A stretch of 13,432 bases of DNA from PALSA-607 sp036510735 (GTDB lineage Bacteria > Actinomycetota > Actinomycetes > Acidothermales > Acidothermaceae), in the NCBI GenBank assembly GCA_036510735.1, contig DATCDK010000177.1:1-13432 (forward strand), read 5' to 3'. Each line of letters begins with the position of its first letter. Position 1 is the first letter of the stretch. Position numbers and translations under genes: made by a program. Shown here one piece after another: positions 6,395-12,953 of the stretch. The notes below the pieces were generated by a model, which saw only the letters and a list, made by a program, of their open reading frames with translations, did no database searches and was not told the DNA's origin.

Positions 6395-6501
6395 GGGAGA
6401 TTCGTACCATCACCCGTCGCGCGTCGTTCCGTCAGGTGGTCTAGACCGCGTCCCCAGCGGCTGATCTCGCTCCCAACTGACTGACCGTCGTATCAGGCGC
6501 G
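6395..6501. other. Divergent intergenic region between PIG-L gene and vapBC
   Basis: This stretch separates the minus-strand PIG-L start from the vapBC operator. It includes the 10-bp palindrome GGTCTAGACC at 6438-6447, about 48 bp upstream of the PIG-L start, and otherwise no recognised element or gene. The palindrome may be chance. Confidence 0.3.
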
Positions 6502-6540
6502 ATACACGTGTTCTACACGTTAGGTGTACGCTACGTGTAT
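6502..6540 (+). promoter_or_regulatory. vapBC operator: four symmetric TACAC half-sites, with -10 TACGCT
   Basis: A 39-bp region is symmetric about position 6521. The outer arms ATACACGT (6502-6509) and ACGTGTAT (6533-6540) are perfect inverted repeats; the inner arms TACAC (6514-6518) and GTGTA (6524-6528) share the same centre. Half-sites are therefore spaced 11, 10 and 11 bp, about one helical turn each. A -10-like TACGCT (6527-6532) lies inside, 6 nt before the vapB ATG at 6539. This is what cooperative autorepression by a ribbon-helix-helix VapB(-VapC) complex needs. The symmetry is seen directly; the binding is inference from the family. Confidence 0.7.
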
Positions 6541-6766
6541 GGCCAAGGTCCGTACGAATATCGAGATTGAGGACGAGTACGTCCAGGTGATCATGGACCG
6601 CTACGGCGTTCGAACGAAGACCGAGGCAGTCGAGCTCGCGCTGCGCCACTTGGCCGGTCAGCCGATGACCCGCGAAGAAGCGTTGTCGATGCGTGGCGCA
6701 CACGCGATCGCTGAGCCGCCCGCAGACGCTGCTCCACGTGGCAGCGCTTCTCGGGTTACTGCATGA
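6539..6766 (+). CDS. vapB: VapB-type antitoxin (ribbon-helix-helix)
   Basis: A 75-aa antitoxin that should bind DNA and neutralise the adjacent VapC. The N-terminus MAKVRTNIEIEDEYV forms the RHH beta-strand (about 4-10) and first helix; RYGVRTKTEAVELALRHL (21-38) gives the turn and second helix, and LAGQPMTREEALSMRG is the VapB family's conserved extension. After residue 53 the usual Trp/Asp-rich toxin-binding end (like GWEGDL) is missing and replaced by an Ala/Pro-rich stretch ending SRVTA. ATG 6539 is preferred over the in-frame GTG at 6524 because the operator covers the upstream site and no ribosome site supports the GTG. With TACGCT 6 nt upstream the mRNA is probably leaderless. Its stop overlaps the vapC start by 4 nt (ATGA). 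Confidence 0.88.
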   Translation: MAKVRTNIEIEDEYVQVIMDRYGVRTKTEAVELALRHLAGQPMTREEALSMRGAHAIAEPPADAAPRGSASRVTA

Positions 6767-7173
6767 TCTTGGCCGACACCTCAGCCTGGGTCGAGTACGA
6801 CCGAGCGAGCGGGAGTTCGGTTGACGATCGCCTGACTGAACTCATCAGCCATAGCGGCCCGCTCGTGGTCACGGAACCGGTAATCATGGAGGTACTGGCC
6901 GGGGCGCGCACCGACGTACGGGAACGTGATCTTCGGCGCCTTCTGCAGCGAGCTGGACTCCTTCATTTCGACGCCACAACCGACTTCGACGCTGCCGCCC
7001 GCATCTATCGACGTTGCCGCGGCGGCGGCGTGACCCCGCGCGGGATGATCGACTGCATGATTGCCGCCGTTGCCTGGCGCCGGGGAGCCACCCTGCTCTC
7101 CCACGATGTCGACCTCGACCGTGTCGCGCAGGTCGTCGGTCTCCAAGTGGACGAAGCCTCGCTACGCGCCTAG
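6763..7173 (+). CDS. vapC: VapC-type PIN-domain ribonuclease toxin
   Basis: A 136-aa PIN-domain toxin, normal for the family. VapC toxins are Mg-dependent endoribonucleases that cut tRNA or rRNA and arrest growth. The acidic catalytic set is complete: Asp5 (ILADTSAWVEY), Glu43 (VIMEVLAG), Asp97 (GMIDCMIAAVA) and Asp115/Asp117 (LLSHDVDLDRVAQ). The start ATG overlaps the vapB stop by 4 nt, so toxin synthesis is coupled to antitoxin translation. The stop is only 3 nt from the 3' end of the convergent tRNA-Leu gene, leaving no room for a terminator; read-through would be antisense to the tRNA. The RNA target cannot be read from sequence. Confidence 0.92.
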   Translation: MILADTSAWVEYDRASGSSVDDRLTELISHSGPLVVTEPVIMEVLAGARTDVRERDLRRLLQRAGLLHFDATTDFDAAARIYRRCRGGGVTPRGMIDCMIAAVAWRRGATLLSHDVDLDRVAQVVGLQVDEASLRA

Positions 7174-7176
7174 CGG

Positions 7177-7259
7177 TGGGCGAGGGGGGACTTGAACCCC
7201 CACGTCCTCACGGACACACGGACCTGAACCGTGCGCGTCTGCCATTCCGCCACTCGCCC
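7177..7259 (-). tRNA. tRNA-Leu (anticodon CAG)
   Basis: The minus strand folds as a class II tRNA of 83 nt. The acceptor stem pairs GGGCGAG (from 7259) with CTCGCCC (7184-7178), followed by discriminator A at 7177. The anticodon stem is CACGG/CCGTG with loop TTCAGGT, so the anticodon CAG (7226-7224) reads CUG codons. A long variable arm (GTCCGTGAGGAC region) and a T-arm with GGGGGTTCAAGTCCCCC support Leu. CC but not CCA is encoded after the discriminator, so the 3' end is completed by CCA-adding enzyme. From memory, a tRNA-Leu(CAG) also sits near fhaA in M. tuberculosis, which would make this conserved synteny. Confidence 0.95.
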
Positions 7260-7272
7260 GAGTGGAGCGCTC

Positions 7273-7278
7273 AGCCTA
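7273..7278 (-). promoter_or_regulatory. -10-like element TAGGCT for tRNA-Leu
   Basis: Read on the minus strand, TAGGCT fits the TANNNT pattern and ends 13 nt before the tRNA 5' end, giving a short leader of about 6 nt. No clear -35 was seen. The same CTAGGCT string precedes the PBP gene. Confidence 0.4.
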
Positions 7279-7333
7279 GCAGCGGCCGACGCGACCCCAC
7301 TGCGAACGTAGGCAGCCCCCGAAGCGTCCTAGA

Positions 7334-7339
7334 TACGAT
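7334..7339 (+). promoter_or_regulatory. Candidate -10 element TACGAT for the fhaA operon
   Basis: TACGAT fits the actinobacterial TANNNT -10 and lies 62 bp upstream of the fhaA start, giving a leader of about 55 nt. No convincing TTGAC-like -35 is found 16-19 bp upstream, so the call is tentative. The adjacent CGATATCG is an 8-bp palindrome that could be an operator or chance. Confidence 0.4.
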
Positions 7340-7401
7340 CGATATCGGCACCATCTGGGCACCAGACAGGGCAGCAGACACGGACGACGGAAGGAGGGTC
7401 A

Positions 7402-8274
7402 GTGGGTGTACTCCAGCGCTTCGAGCGACGGATCGGCGGCGTCGTCGAAGGAATCTTCGCCCGCGCCTTCAAATCCGAGGTCCAGCCGGTCGAGGTAGCA
7501 GCCGCTCTCCAGCGCGAACTCGACGACCAGGCCGCCGTCGTCGGCCGCGACCGCACGCTGGTCCCCAACCAGTTCGTCGTCGAACTCGGCCACCACGACT
7601 ACGACCGGCTGGCGCCCTATGAGAAGCCGCTGAGCGACGAGCTCGCGGCGATGGTTCGCGAGCACGCCGTCGACCAGCGCTACAGCTTCGTCGGCCCTGT
7701 GCAGGTGCAGCTGCTGCTCGTACCCGCACTCGAGACTGGTCTGTTCCGGATCCGCAGCGAGGTCGCGCCCGGGCGCGAAGGCATGCCGGATCTGGCGTCG
7801 ATCCCACCGCAGCCGCCCCGGCCGGTGCCAGCACCATCGCCGGCTCGCGAGGAGGCGCCGTTCAACGCCGGCGACACCAACCTGACGACCGCGATCCCCC
7901 GCGCGCCGGCCGCACCCAACCTCGGCCAGATCCACGTTCGCGAGGGCAAGGGAGCGTCGTACGACTTCGAGATTCGGCACAAGATCACCGTGATCGGACG
8001 CGGCACCGACGCCGACATCCGGCTCACCGATCAGGCAGTATCGCGCCGCCACGCTGAGATCCGGATCGTCAACGGCGCGACCATGTTGAACGACCTGCAA
8101 TCGACCAACGGCACCACCGTAAATGGCGTCACCGTCACGACAACAGCATTGTCGGACGGCGACGAGATCCGGATCGGCGAGACGGTACTCACCTACCGCG
8201 CACCCGCCGATGCACCTCAAGGTGCCGCACTGCCCGGGCTGCCCAGCCTCCCCAACCCGGGCCCTCGGGGCTGA
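7402..8274 (+). CDS. fhaA: FhaA, FHA-domain signalling protein
   Basis: A 290-aa cytoplasmic phosphothreonine-reading adaptor. The N-terminal DUF3662 (FhaA_N) domain spans about 1-125 (MGVLQRFERRIGGVVEGIFARAF... to FRIRSEVAPGR). A Pro-rich linker (about 130-172) leads to the FHA domain (about 176-268) with its phosphopeptide-binding residues: Gly199-Arg200, Ser214-Arg-Arg-His217 and Ser234-Thr-Asn-Gly-Thr238, then Asn241. In mycobacteria FhaA binds the phosphorylated pseudokinase domain of MviN/MurJ and restrains peptidoglycan synthesis. This protein is much shorter than M. tuberculosis FhaA (about 527 aa) because the linker is short. The GTG start is preceded by a strong AAGGAGG at 7391-7397. 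It heads the operon; fhaB follows after 9 nt. Confidence 0.95.
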   Translation: MGVLQRFERRIGGVVEGIFARAFKSEVQPVEVAAALQRELDDQAAVVGRDRTLVPNQFVVELGHHDYDRLAPYEKPLSDELAAMVREHAVDQRYSFVGPVQVQLLLVPALETGLFRIRSEVAPGREGMPDLASIPPQPPRPVPAPSPAREEAPFNAGDTNLTTAIPRAPAAPNLGQIHVREGKGASYDFEIRHKITVIGRGTDADIRLTDQAVSRRHAEIRIVNGATMLNDLQSTNGTTVNGVTVTTTALSDGDEIRIGETVLTYRAPADAPQGAALPGLPSLPNPGPRG

Positions 8275-8283
8275 GTACCGCGA

Positions 8284-8742
8284 ATGTCAGAGCTCTCGCT
8301 CTTCTTATTGCGGGCGGGATTCGTTGCCTTGCTGTGGGTTTTCGTCATCGTCGCCTTCGGCATCGTGCGATCCGACCTGTCCGGTGGGGCGCAACCACGC
8401 GTCGTCCGGCCGCAACCCAAGAAGCAGGTGAAGAAGCCCAGCTCGCGCAAGGCCCCTCGCAAGCTGGTTGTCGTTGCGGGCACGTTGGCCGGCACGTCGA
8501 TCAACCTCGGCGACGCGCCGGTCACGATTGGGCGGGCGAACGACTCGACCCTCGTACTCACCGACGACTACGCATCGACACGGCACGCCCGCGTATTCCA
8601 GCGCGACGGCCAGTGGTTGGTCGAGGACCTCGGATCAACCAACGGCACCTTCCTCGACCGAGCCAAAGTCGTCCAACCCACGCCAGTCGCCGCCGGCACG
8701 CCGATCAGAATCGGCAAGACCGTTCTCGAGCTGCGCAGATGA
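8284..8742 (+). CDS. fhaB: FhaB (FipA-type) FHA-domain membrane protein
   Basis: A 152-aa protein, close to the usual 155 aa. One N-terminal membrane helix (about 6-28, FLLRAGFVALLWVFVIVAFGIV) is followed by a basic linker rich in Lys/Arg (39-60) and a C-terminal FHA domain (about 61-152). The binding motifs are Gly83-Arg84, Ser98-Thr-Arg-His101 and Gly117-Ser-Thr-Asn-Gly-Thr122. It recruits phosphothreonine partners of PknB/PknA to the membrane; in M. tuberculosis the homologue (FipA) interacts with division proteins under oxidative stress. ATG 8284 lies 9 nt after fhaA; the ribosome site is weak. The pstP start follows 7 nt after its stop. Confidence 0.95.
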   Translation: MSELSLFLLRAGFVALLWVFVIVAFGIVRSDLSGGAQPRVVRPQPKKQVKKPSSRKAPRKLVVVAGTLAGTSINLGDAPVTIGRANDSTLVLTDDYASTRHARVFQRDGQWLVEDLGSTNGTFLDRAKVVQPTPVAAGTPIRIGKTVLELRR

Positions 8743-8749
8743 GTTCGCG

Positions 8750-10063
8750 ATGAGCCTCATGCTGCGATTCGCTGCGAGGTCGGACGTCGGGCTGATCCGC
8801 ACGAACAACGAGGACGCCGTTTATGCCGGCCCGCGATTGGTCGCGGTCGCCGACGGCATGGGCGGTCATGCCGCGGGGGACGTAGCAAGCGCGGTGACGA
8901 TTGCGACGCTGGCCCCCCTCGACGACGACGACCCGCCGTCCGATTTGCTCGGCGTCCTCGAACAATCCATCCGGCAGGCGAACGACCAGCTTCGCCAGAT
9001 GATGGATTCCGACGCCGAACTCGACGGCATGGGCACCACGCTGACGGCGCTGCTGTGGGGCGGCACCCGCCTCGCGCTCGCGCACATAGGCGACTCGCGC
9101 GCGTACCTGTTTCGTGATGGCGAACTGACCCAGATCACCCGCGACCACACTCTCGTGCAACACATGGTCGACCTCGGTCAACTCGACGAAGCCGATGTGC
9201 CGACCCACCCGCAGCGATCGGTGATCCTGCGGGTGCTCAACGGCAGGCCGGACGCCGAGGCGGATCTGTCTATCCGCGAAGCGCGCGCTGGCGATCGCTA
9301 CTTGTTGTGCAGCGATGGCTTATCCGGCGTTGTCAGCAAGGAGACCTTGCGCGAAGCACTCGCGCTCGGCGAGCCCGAGCAAGTGGTCGACTCCCTCGTC
9401 GACCTGGCGTTACGCGGCGGCGCACCCGACAACGTGACGTGCGTGGTGTGCGACGTCGTCGAGGCCGGCAACTCCGCAGCCGGCTCGCCGGTGATCGGCG
9501 GCTCCATCGCCGATGGCGAAGACGTGCGGATGCGCCAGCCCGATACCGCCGCGGGTCGCGCAGCAGCCTTGCGAATTCATCGTCGGCCGGCGGCCCACCG
9601 CGCCACCGACGTTGAACCAACTCGACGGCGTTGGCGCGGACCCGCGCTTGTCGTCGTGTTGCTACTGGTTGTCGCCGGCGGATTGTTCGGCGGTACCTGG
9701 TGGTACTCGCAGCACCAGTTCTACGTCGGTAGCGACGGTCAGCAAGTCGTGGTCTACAAGGGCATCGATGGATCGGTGCTCGGCCTCAACTTCTCGAAAC
9801 CCATCGAGCACACCGGCATCGCGCTGACGTCGTTGCCAGCGTTCGAACGCGAGCGCGTCTCTGACGGCATCGGTGCGCGCAACAGGGCGGACGCCGATCG
9901 AATCGTCGGTCAGCTACATTCCGTCCCGACAGTCGCACCAACGCCACAACCGTCGCCGTCGACCGAGCCGTCCGATGTACCCTCCTCGGGCCCACCGTCG
10001 TCCGTGCCGTCGTCGTTCGCGCCAGGTGTCAGTGGCCCGCCGAGCGCGGTGAGTTCACCGTGA
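8750..10063 (+). CDS. pstP: PstP, PP2C-family Ser/Thr protein phosphatase
   Basis: A 437-aa membrane phosphatase that dephosphorylates PknB and its substrates. The PP2C domain covers about 4-237: SDVGLIRTNNEDAV gives Asp22, VADGMGGH gives Asp35-Gly36, GDSRAYL lies at 114-120, CSDGLSG gives Asp189 and APDNVT gives Asp227-Asn228, together forming the metal centre. A cytoplasmic juxtamembrane segment (about 238-296) is followed by a membrane helix (about 297-316) and an extracellular domain ending in a Pro/Ser/Thr-rich tail (about 395-437). It is shorter than M. tuberculosis PstP (about 514 aa), mainly outside the catalytic domain. ATG 8750 is chosen because MSLMLRFAARSDVG matches family N-termini and it falls just after the fhaB stop. 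Its stop overlaps the rodA GTG by 4 nt (GTGA). Confidence 0.95.
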   Translation: MSLMLRFAARSDVGLIRTNNEDAVYAGPRLVAVADGMGGHAAGDVASAVTIATLAPLDDDDPPSDLLGVLEQSIRQANDQLRQMMDSDAELDGMGTTLTALLWGGTRLALAHIGDSRAYLFRDGELTQITRDHTLVQHMVDLGQLDEADVPTHPQRSVILRVLNGRPDAEADLSIREARAGDRYLLCSDGLSGVVSKETLREALALGEPEQVVDSLVDLALRGGAPDNVTCVVCDVVEAGNSAAGSPVIGGSIADGEDVRMRQPDTAAGRAAALRIHRRPAAHRATDVEPTRRRWRGPALVVVLLLVVAGGLFGGTWWYSQHQFYVGSDGQQVVVYKGIDGSVLGLNFSKPIEHTGIALTSLPAFERERVSDGIGARNRADADRIVGQLHSVPTVAPTPQPSPSTEPSDVPSSGPPSSVPSSFAPGVSGPPSAVSSP

Positions 10064-11463
10064 CAAGTGCAGCCGCCGGTGCGACCGGCCTGGTGAAGGC
10101 GATCAAGCCTCGTCGCCCACGCACGAGGCGTTCGGTCGAGCTCGCGATGTTGGTGTTCGCCGTCATCATCGCGCTCGCTGCCTACGCCGACGTCGGTCTG
10201 ACGCGTTCTCAACATGTGCCGCCCGACATCTTGACCTACGGCCTCGGACTCGGCGCTCTGGTGCTGCTCGCGCACATCGCCATTCGCAGGTTTGCTGCAT
10301 ACGCAGATCCGTTGTTGTTGCCGTGCGCCGCCCTGCTCAACGGTCTCGGTCTCGTGCTGATTCACCGGCTCGACCTAGTCGCGCCGAAGGCGGCACGTTC
10401 CGATGCCACCCTGCAGTTGGCGTGGAGCGCCATCGGAGTCGTCGGCTTCATCGCGGTGCTGGTGATTGTGCGCGACCATCGCCGGTTGCAGCGGTTCACC
10501 TACACATCGATGTTGCTCGGCCTCATCCTGCTGGCTATTCCTTCCGTACTGCCTGCCCGATTCAGCGAGGTCAACGGCGCGCGCAACTGGATCCGGTTCG
10601 CCGGATTTTCCATTCAGCCTGGGGAATTCGCCAAAGTTCTGCTCGTCATCTTCGTGGCTGGCTTCCTGGTGGCGAAGCGCGATGCGCTGGCACTGGCGGG
10701 TCGCCGGTTCGCCGGCATCGACCTACCCCGCGGCCGTGATCTCGGCCCGGTCGTACTCGCCTGGCTGGTGAGTGTTGCGCTGCTCGTGCGCGGGCGCGAC
10801 CTCGGCATGTCGATGCTGTTCTTCGGTTTCTTCATCCTGATGCTCTACATCGCCACGGAACGATTGTCGTGGCTCTTGATCGGCACCTTGCTGTTCGCCG
10901 GTGGCACCTACGTCGCGTATCACTTGTTCGGACACGTACGAGAGCGGTTCGAGATCTGGCTGCATCCGTTCGCCCATGCGCAAGGGTCCGGCTACCAGCT
11001 CGTGCAAGCTCTCTACGGTTTCGCGACCGGTGGCCTCATGGGTACCGGACTTGGCAACGGCCGTCCCGATCTGGTGCCGTTCGCGAATAGCGACTTCATC
11101 ATGGCAACAGTCGGCGAGGAGCTCGGCCTCACGGGATTGATGGCGATCCTGCTGGTGTATGTCGTGATCGTGTCGCGCGGCCTTCGTGCGTCGCTGTCGG
11201 TGCGCGACTCGTTCGGCAAACTACTCGCGGCCGGGCTGTCGGTCTGCCTCGCCGTCCAGGTGTTCGTCGTCGTCGGCGGTGTCATGCGGCTCATCCCGCT
11301 GACCGGCATCACGACCCCGTTCCTGTCCTACGGCGGCTCGTCGCTGGTGTCGAACTGGATACTGCTTGCGCTGCTCGTGCGCATCAGTGATGCCGGCCGC
11401 CGTCCGGCACCCGCGCCACCGCCTCGACCTGACGACGCAATGACGCAGGTGATCCCGCTATGA
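10060..11463 (+). CDS. rodA: RodA, SEDS-family peptidoglycan glycosyltransferase
   Basis: A 467-aa polytopic membrane protein that polymerises lipid II into glycan strands with a partner class B PBP. Length and gene place match mycobacterial RodA. SEDS signatures are NGARNWI (172-178), the SIQPGEFAK segment (184-192), the large extracytoplasmic loop with FANSDFIMATVGEELG (341-356), whose Asp345 is the likely essential acidic residue, and the closing PLTGITTPFLSYGGSS (413-428). About ten hydrophobic helices are visible between residues 27 and 443. Cytoplasmic ends are Arg-rich at the N-terminus and Pro-rich at the C-terminus. The GTG start overlaps the pstP stop and the stop overlaps the pbpA ATG, so translation of pstP-rodA-pbpA is coupled. 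RodA rather than FtsW is called by context. Confidence 0.95.
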   Translation: MTSAAAGATGLVKAIKPRRPRTRRSVELAMLVFAVIIALAAYADVGLTRSQHVPPDILTYGLGLGALVLLAHIAIRRFAAYADPLLLPCAALLNGLGLVLIHRLDLVAPKAARSDATLQLAWSAIGVVGFIAVLVIVRDHRRLQRFTYTSMLLGLILLAIPSVLPARFSEVNGARNWIRFAGFSIQPGEFAKVLLVIFVAGFLVAKRDALALAGRRFAGIDLPRGRDLGPVVLAWLVSVALLVRGRDLGMSMLFFGFFILMLYIATERLSWLLIGTLLFAGGTYVAYHLFGHVRERFEIWLHPFAHAQGSGYQLVQALYGFATGGLMGTGLGNGRPDLVPFANSDFIMATVGEELGLTGLMAILLVYVVIVSRGLRASLSVRDSFGKLLAAGLSVCLAVQVFVVVGGVMRLIPLTGITTPFLSYGGSSLVSNWILLALLVRISDAGRRPAPAPPPRPDDAMTQVIPL

Positions 11464-12914
11464 ACAAGCCCATTCGCCGCGTAGCGATCGCCTGCCTGCT
11501 GCTGTTCGCGATCCTCCTGGTCAACGACAACGTGGTGCAATACGCGAACGCCAAGACGCTTCGCGACAAGCCGGGCAATACGCGGTTGCTGTTCCAGCAG
11601 TACGACCGCAAGCGGGGCGACATCGTGACCGCTACCGGCGTCACTATTGCCAGCTCTGTTCCGACGAACGACACGCTGAAGTACCTACGCACGTATGCGA
11701 ACGGACCGTTGTTCGCACCCGTCACCGGGTTCTACTCGATCATCTATGGCGGGTCGCAGGTCGAGAGTGCCGACAACTCGATCCTCGCCGGCACCGACGA
11801 TCGGCTCTTCGGTGTGCAGCAACTGTCGAACCTCATCACCGGACGGACACCCGAGGGTGGCAACGTCGTCCTCACCATCGATCCGGTCCTGCAGCAGGTT
11901 GCCTACACGGCGTTGGCCGGACGCAAGGGAGCGGTGGTTGCGGTCGATCCGAGTACCGGCGCGATCCTGGCGATGGTCACGTCGCCGTCCTACGACCCGA
12001 ACGTGCTGTCGTCGCACAACCAGGCATCGATCACGCAGGATTGGGAGAAGCTGATTGCAGATCCGACGAACCCGATGCTCGACCGTGCGCTCAGCCAGAC
12101 CTATCCGCCTGGGTCGACCTTCAAGCTCATCACCGCTGCCGCGGCGCTGTCGACGGGCCAGTACACGCCCACCACGGTGATTCCCGCCCCCACGACGCTA
12201 CCGCTGCCCCAATCGACCAGCGTCTTGCACAACTTCGCAGGCGAGAGCTGCGGCGGGCAGGCGACGCTCATCCAAGCGCTGACAATCTCGTGCAACACCG
12301 CCTTCGGCCAACTGGGCCTGACGATTGGTCAGACTGCTCTGCAAGCTCAGGCCGATGCCTTCGGCTTTGACTCGACGTACTCCGTGCCGATGAAGTCGGC
12401 GCAGAGCGTGTTCCCGACCGACCTGTCTGACGCGAACACGATCCAATCCGCGATCGGCCAGTACGACGTGCGGGCGACCCCGCTCCAGATGGCAATGGTC
12501 GCCGCCGCCATTGCCAACGGCGGCGTGGAAATGAAGCCCTACCTGGTCGACGAGCTGGTCGGGCCCGATCTGCGGATCATCGATCAGACGAAGCCCACCG
12601 AGTTGCGGCGAGCCGTATCAACCCAGGTGGCGGCCGACCTCACCCAGATGATGGAGAGCGTGGTGCAGCACGGCACCGGGACGAGTGCTCAGATCAAGGG
12701 TGTCACAGTGGCCGGCAAGACGGGCACCGCGCAGAATGCGGTAGGAGCAGCGCCGCACGCCTGGTTCGTTGCGTTCGCACCAGCAGTCCAACCGACGATC
12801 GCGATCGCCGTTCTCGTCGAAAACGGCGGCGGCAACAATGACGCAACGGGCGGCGCCGTCGCAGCGCCGATCGCGAAGGCCGTTATTCAGGCCGAACTGA
12901 AGAAGCAACCATGA
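11460..12914 (+). CDS. pbpA: PbpA, class B penicillin-binding protein
   Basis: A 484-aa transpeptidase, close to mycobacterial PbpA (about 491 aa), that cross-links the glycan made by RodA. A short cytoplasmic MNKPIRR leads to a membrane helix (about 7-22), an N-terminal pedestal domain (about 40-135) containing RGDIVTATG (52-60), and the transpeptidase domain (about 150-480). The catalytic set is complete: Ser219-Thr-Phe-Lys222 (in PPGSTFK), Ser277-Cys-Asn279 and Lys420-Thr-Gly422-Thr. No PASTA repeats are present, as is normal for PbpA. Cys264 and Cys278 flank the SxN region and could form a disulfide (inference). The ATG overlaps the rodA stop by 4 nt. Confidence 0.95.
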   Translation: MNKPIRRVAIACLLLFAILLVNDNVVQYANAKTLRDKPGNTRLLFQQYDRKRGDIVTATGVTIASSVPTNDTLKYLRTYANGPLFAPVTGFYSIIYGGSQVESADNSILAGTDDRLFGVQQLSNLITGRTPEGGNVVLTIDPVLQQVAYTALAGRKGAVVAVDPSTGAILAMVTSPSYDPNVLSSHNQASITQDWEKLIADPTNPMLDRALSQTYPPGSTFKLITAAAALSTGQYTPTTVIPAPTTLPLPQSTSVLHNFAGESCGGQATLIQALTISCNTAFGQLGLTIGQTALQAQADAFGFDSTYSVPMKSAQSVFPTDLSDANTIQSAIGQYDVRATPLQMAMVAAAIANGGVEMKPYLVDELVGPDLRIIDQTKPTELRRAVSTQVAADLTQMMESVVQHGTGTSAQIKGVTVAGKTGTAQNAVGAAPHAWFVAFAPAVQPTIAIAVLVENGGGNNDATGGAVAAPIAKAVIQAELKKQP

Positions 12915-12953
12915 GGCATCCGAGTAGTAACAGGCCAACGAAGGGGTTCCACC

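Noticed and set aside
6438..6447. Palindrome GGTCTAGACC upstream of the PIG-L gene
   Set aside because: A single 10-bp palindrome is weak evidence in a window this size, with no second copy or aligned promoter elements.
6524..6538. GTG at 6524 as the vapB start (five more residues)
   Set aside because: No ribosome site precedes it, it lies inside the operator, and VapB family members begin at the MAKVRTNIEI strand.
6400..7260. vapBC plus tRNA as a complete integrated mobile element
   Set aside because: No integrase, transposase, or direct repeat of the tRNA 3' end was found in the window, so only a possible insertion is suggested.
7399..8220. Long open frame (273 aa) on the minus strand opposite fhaA
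   Set aside because: It mirrors the fhaA gene, has low-complexity Val/Arg/Asp-rich composition with no domain, and fhaA has a strong ribosome site and clear FHA motifs.
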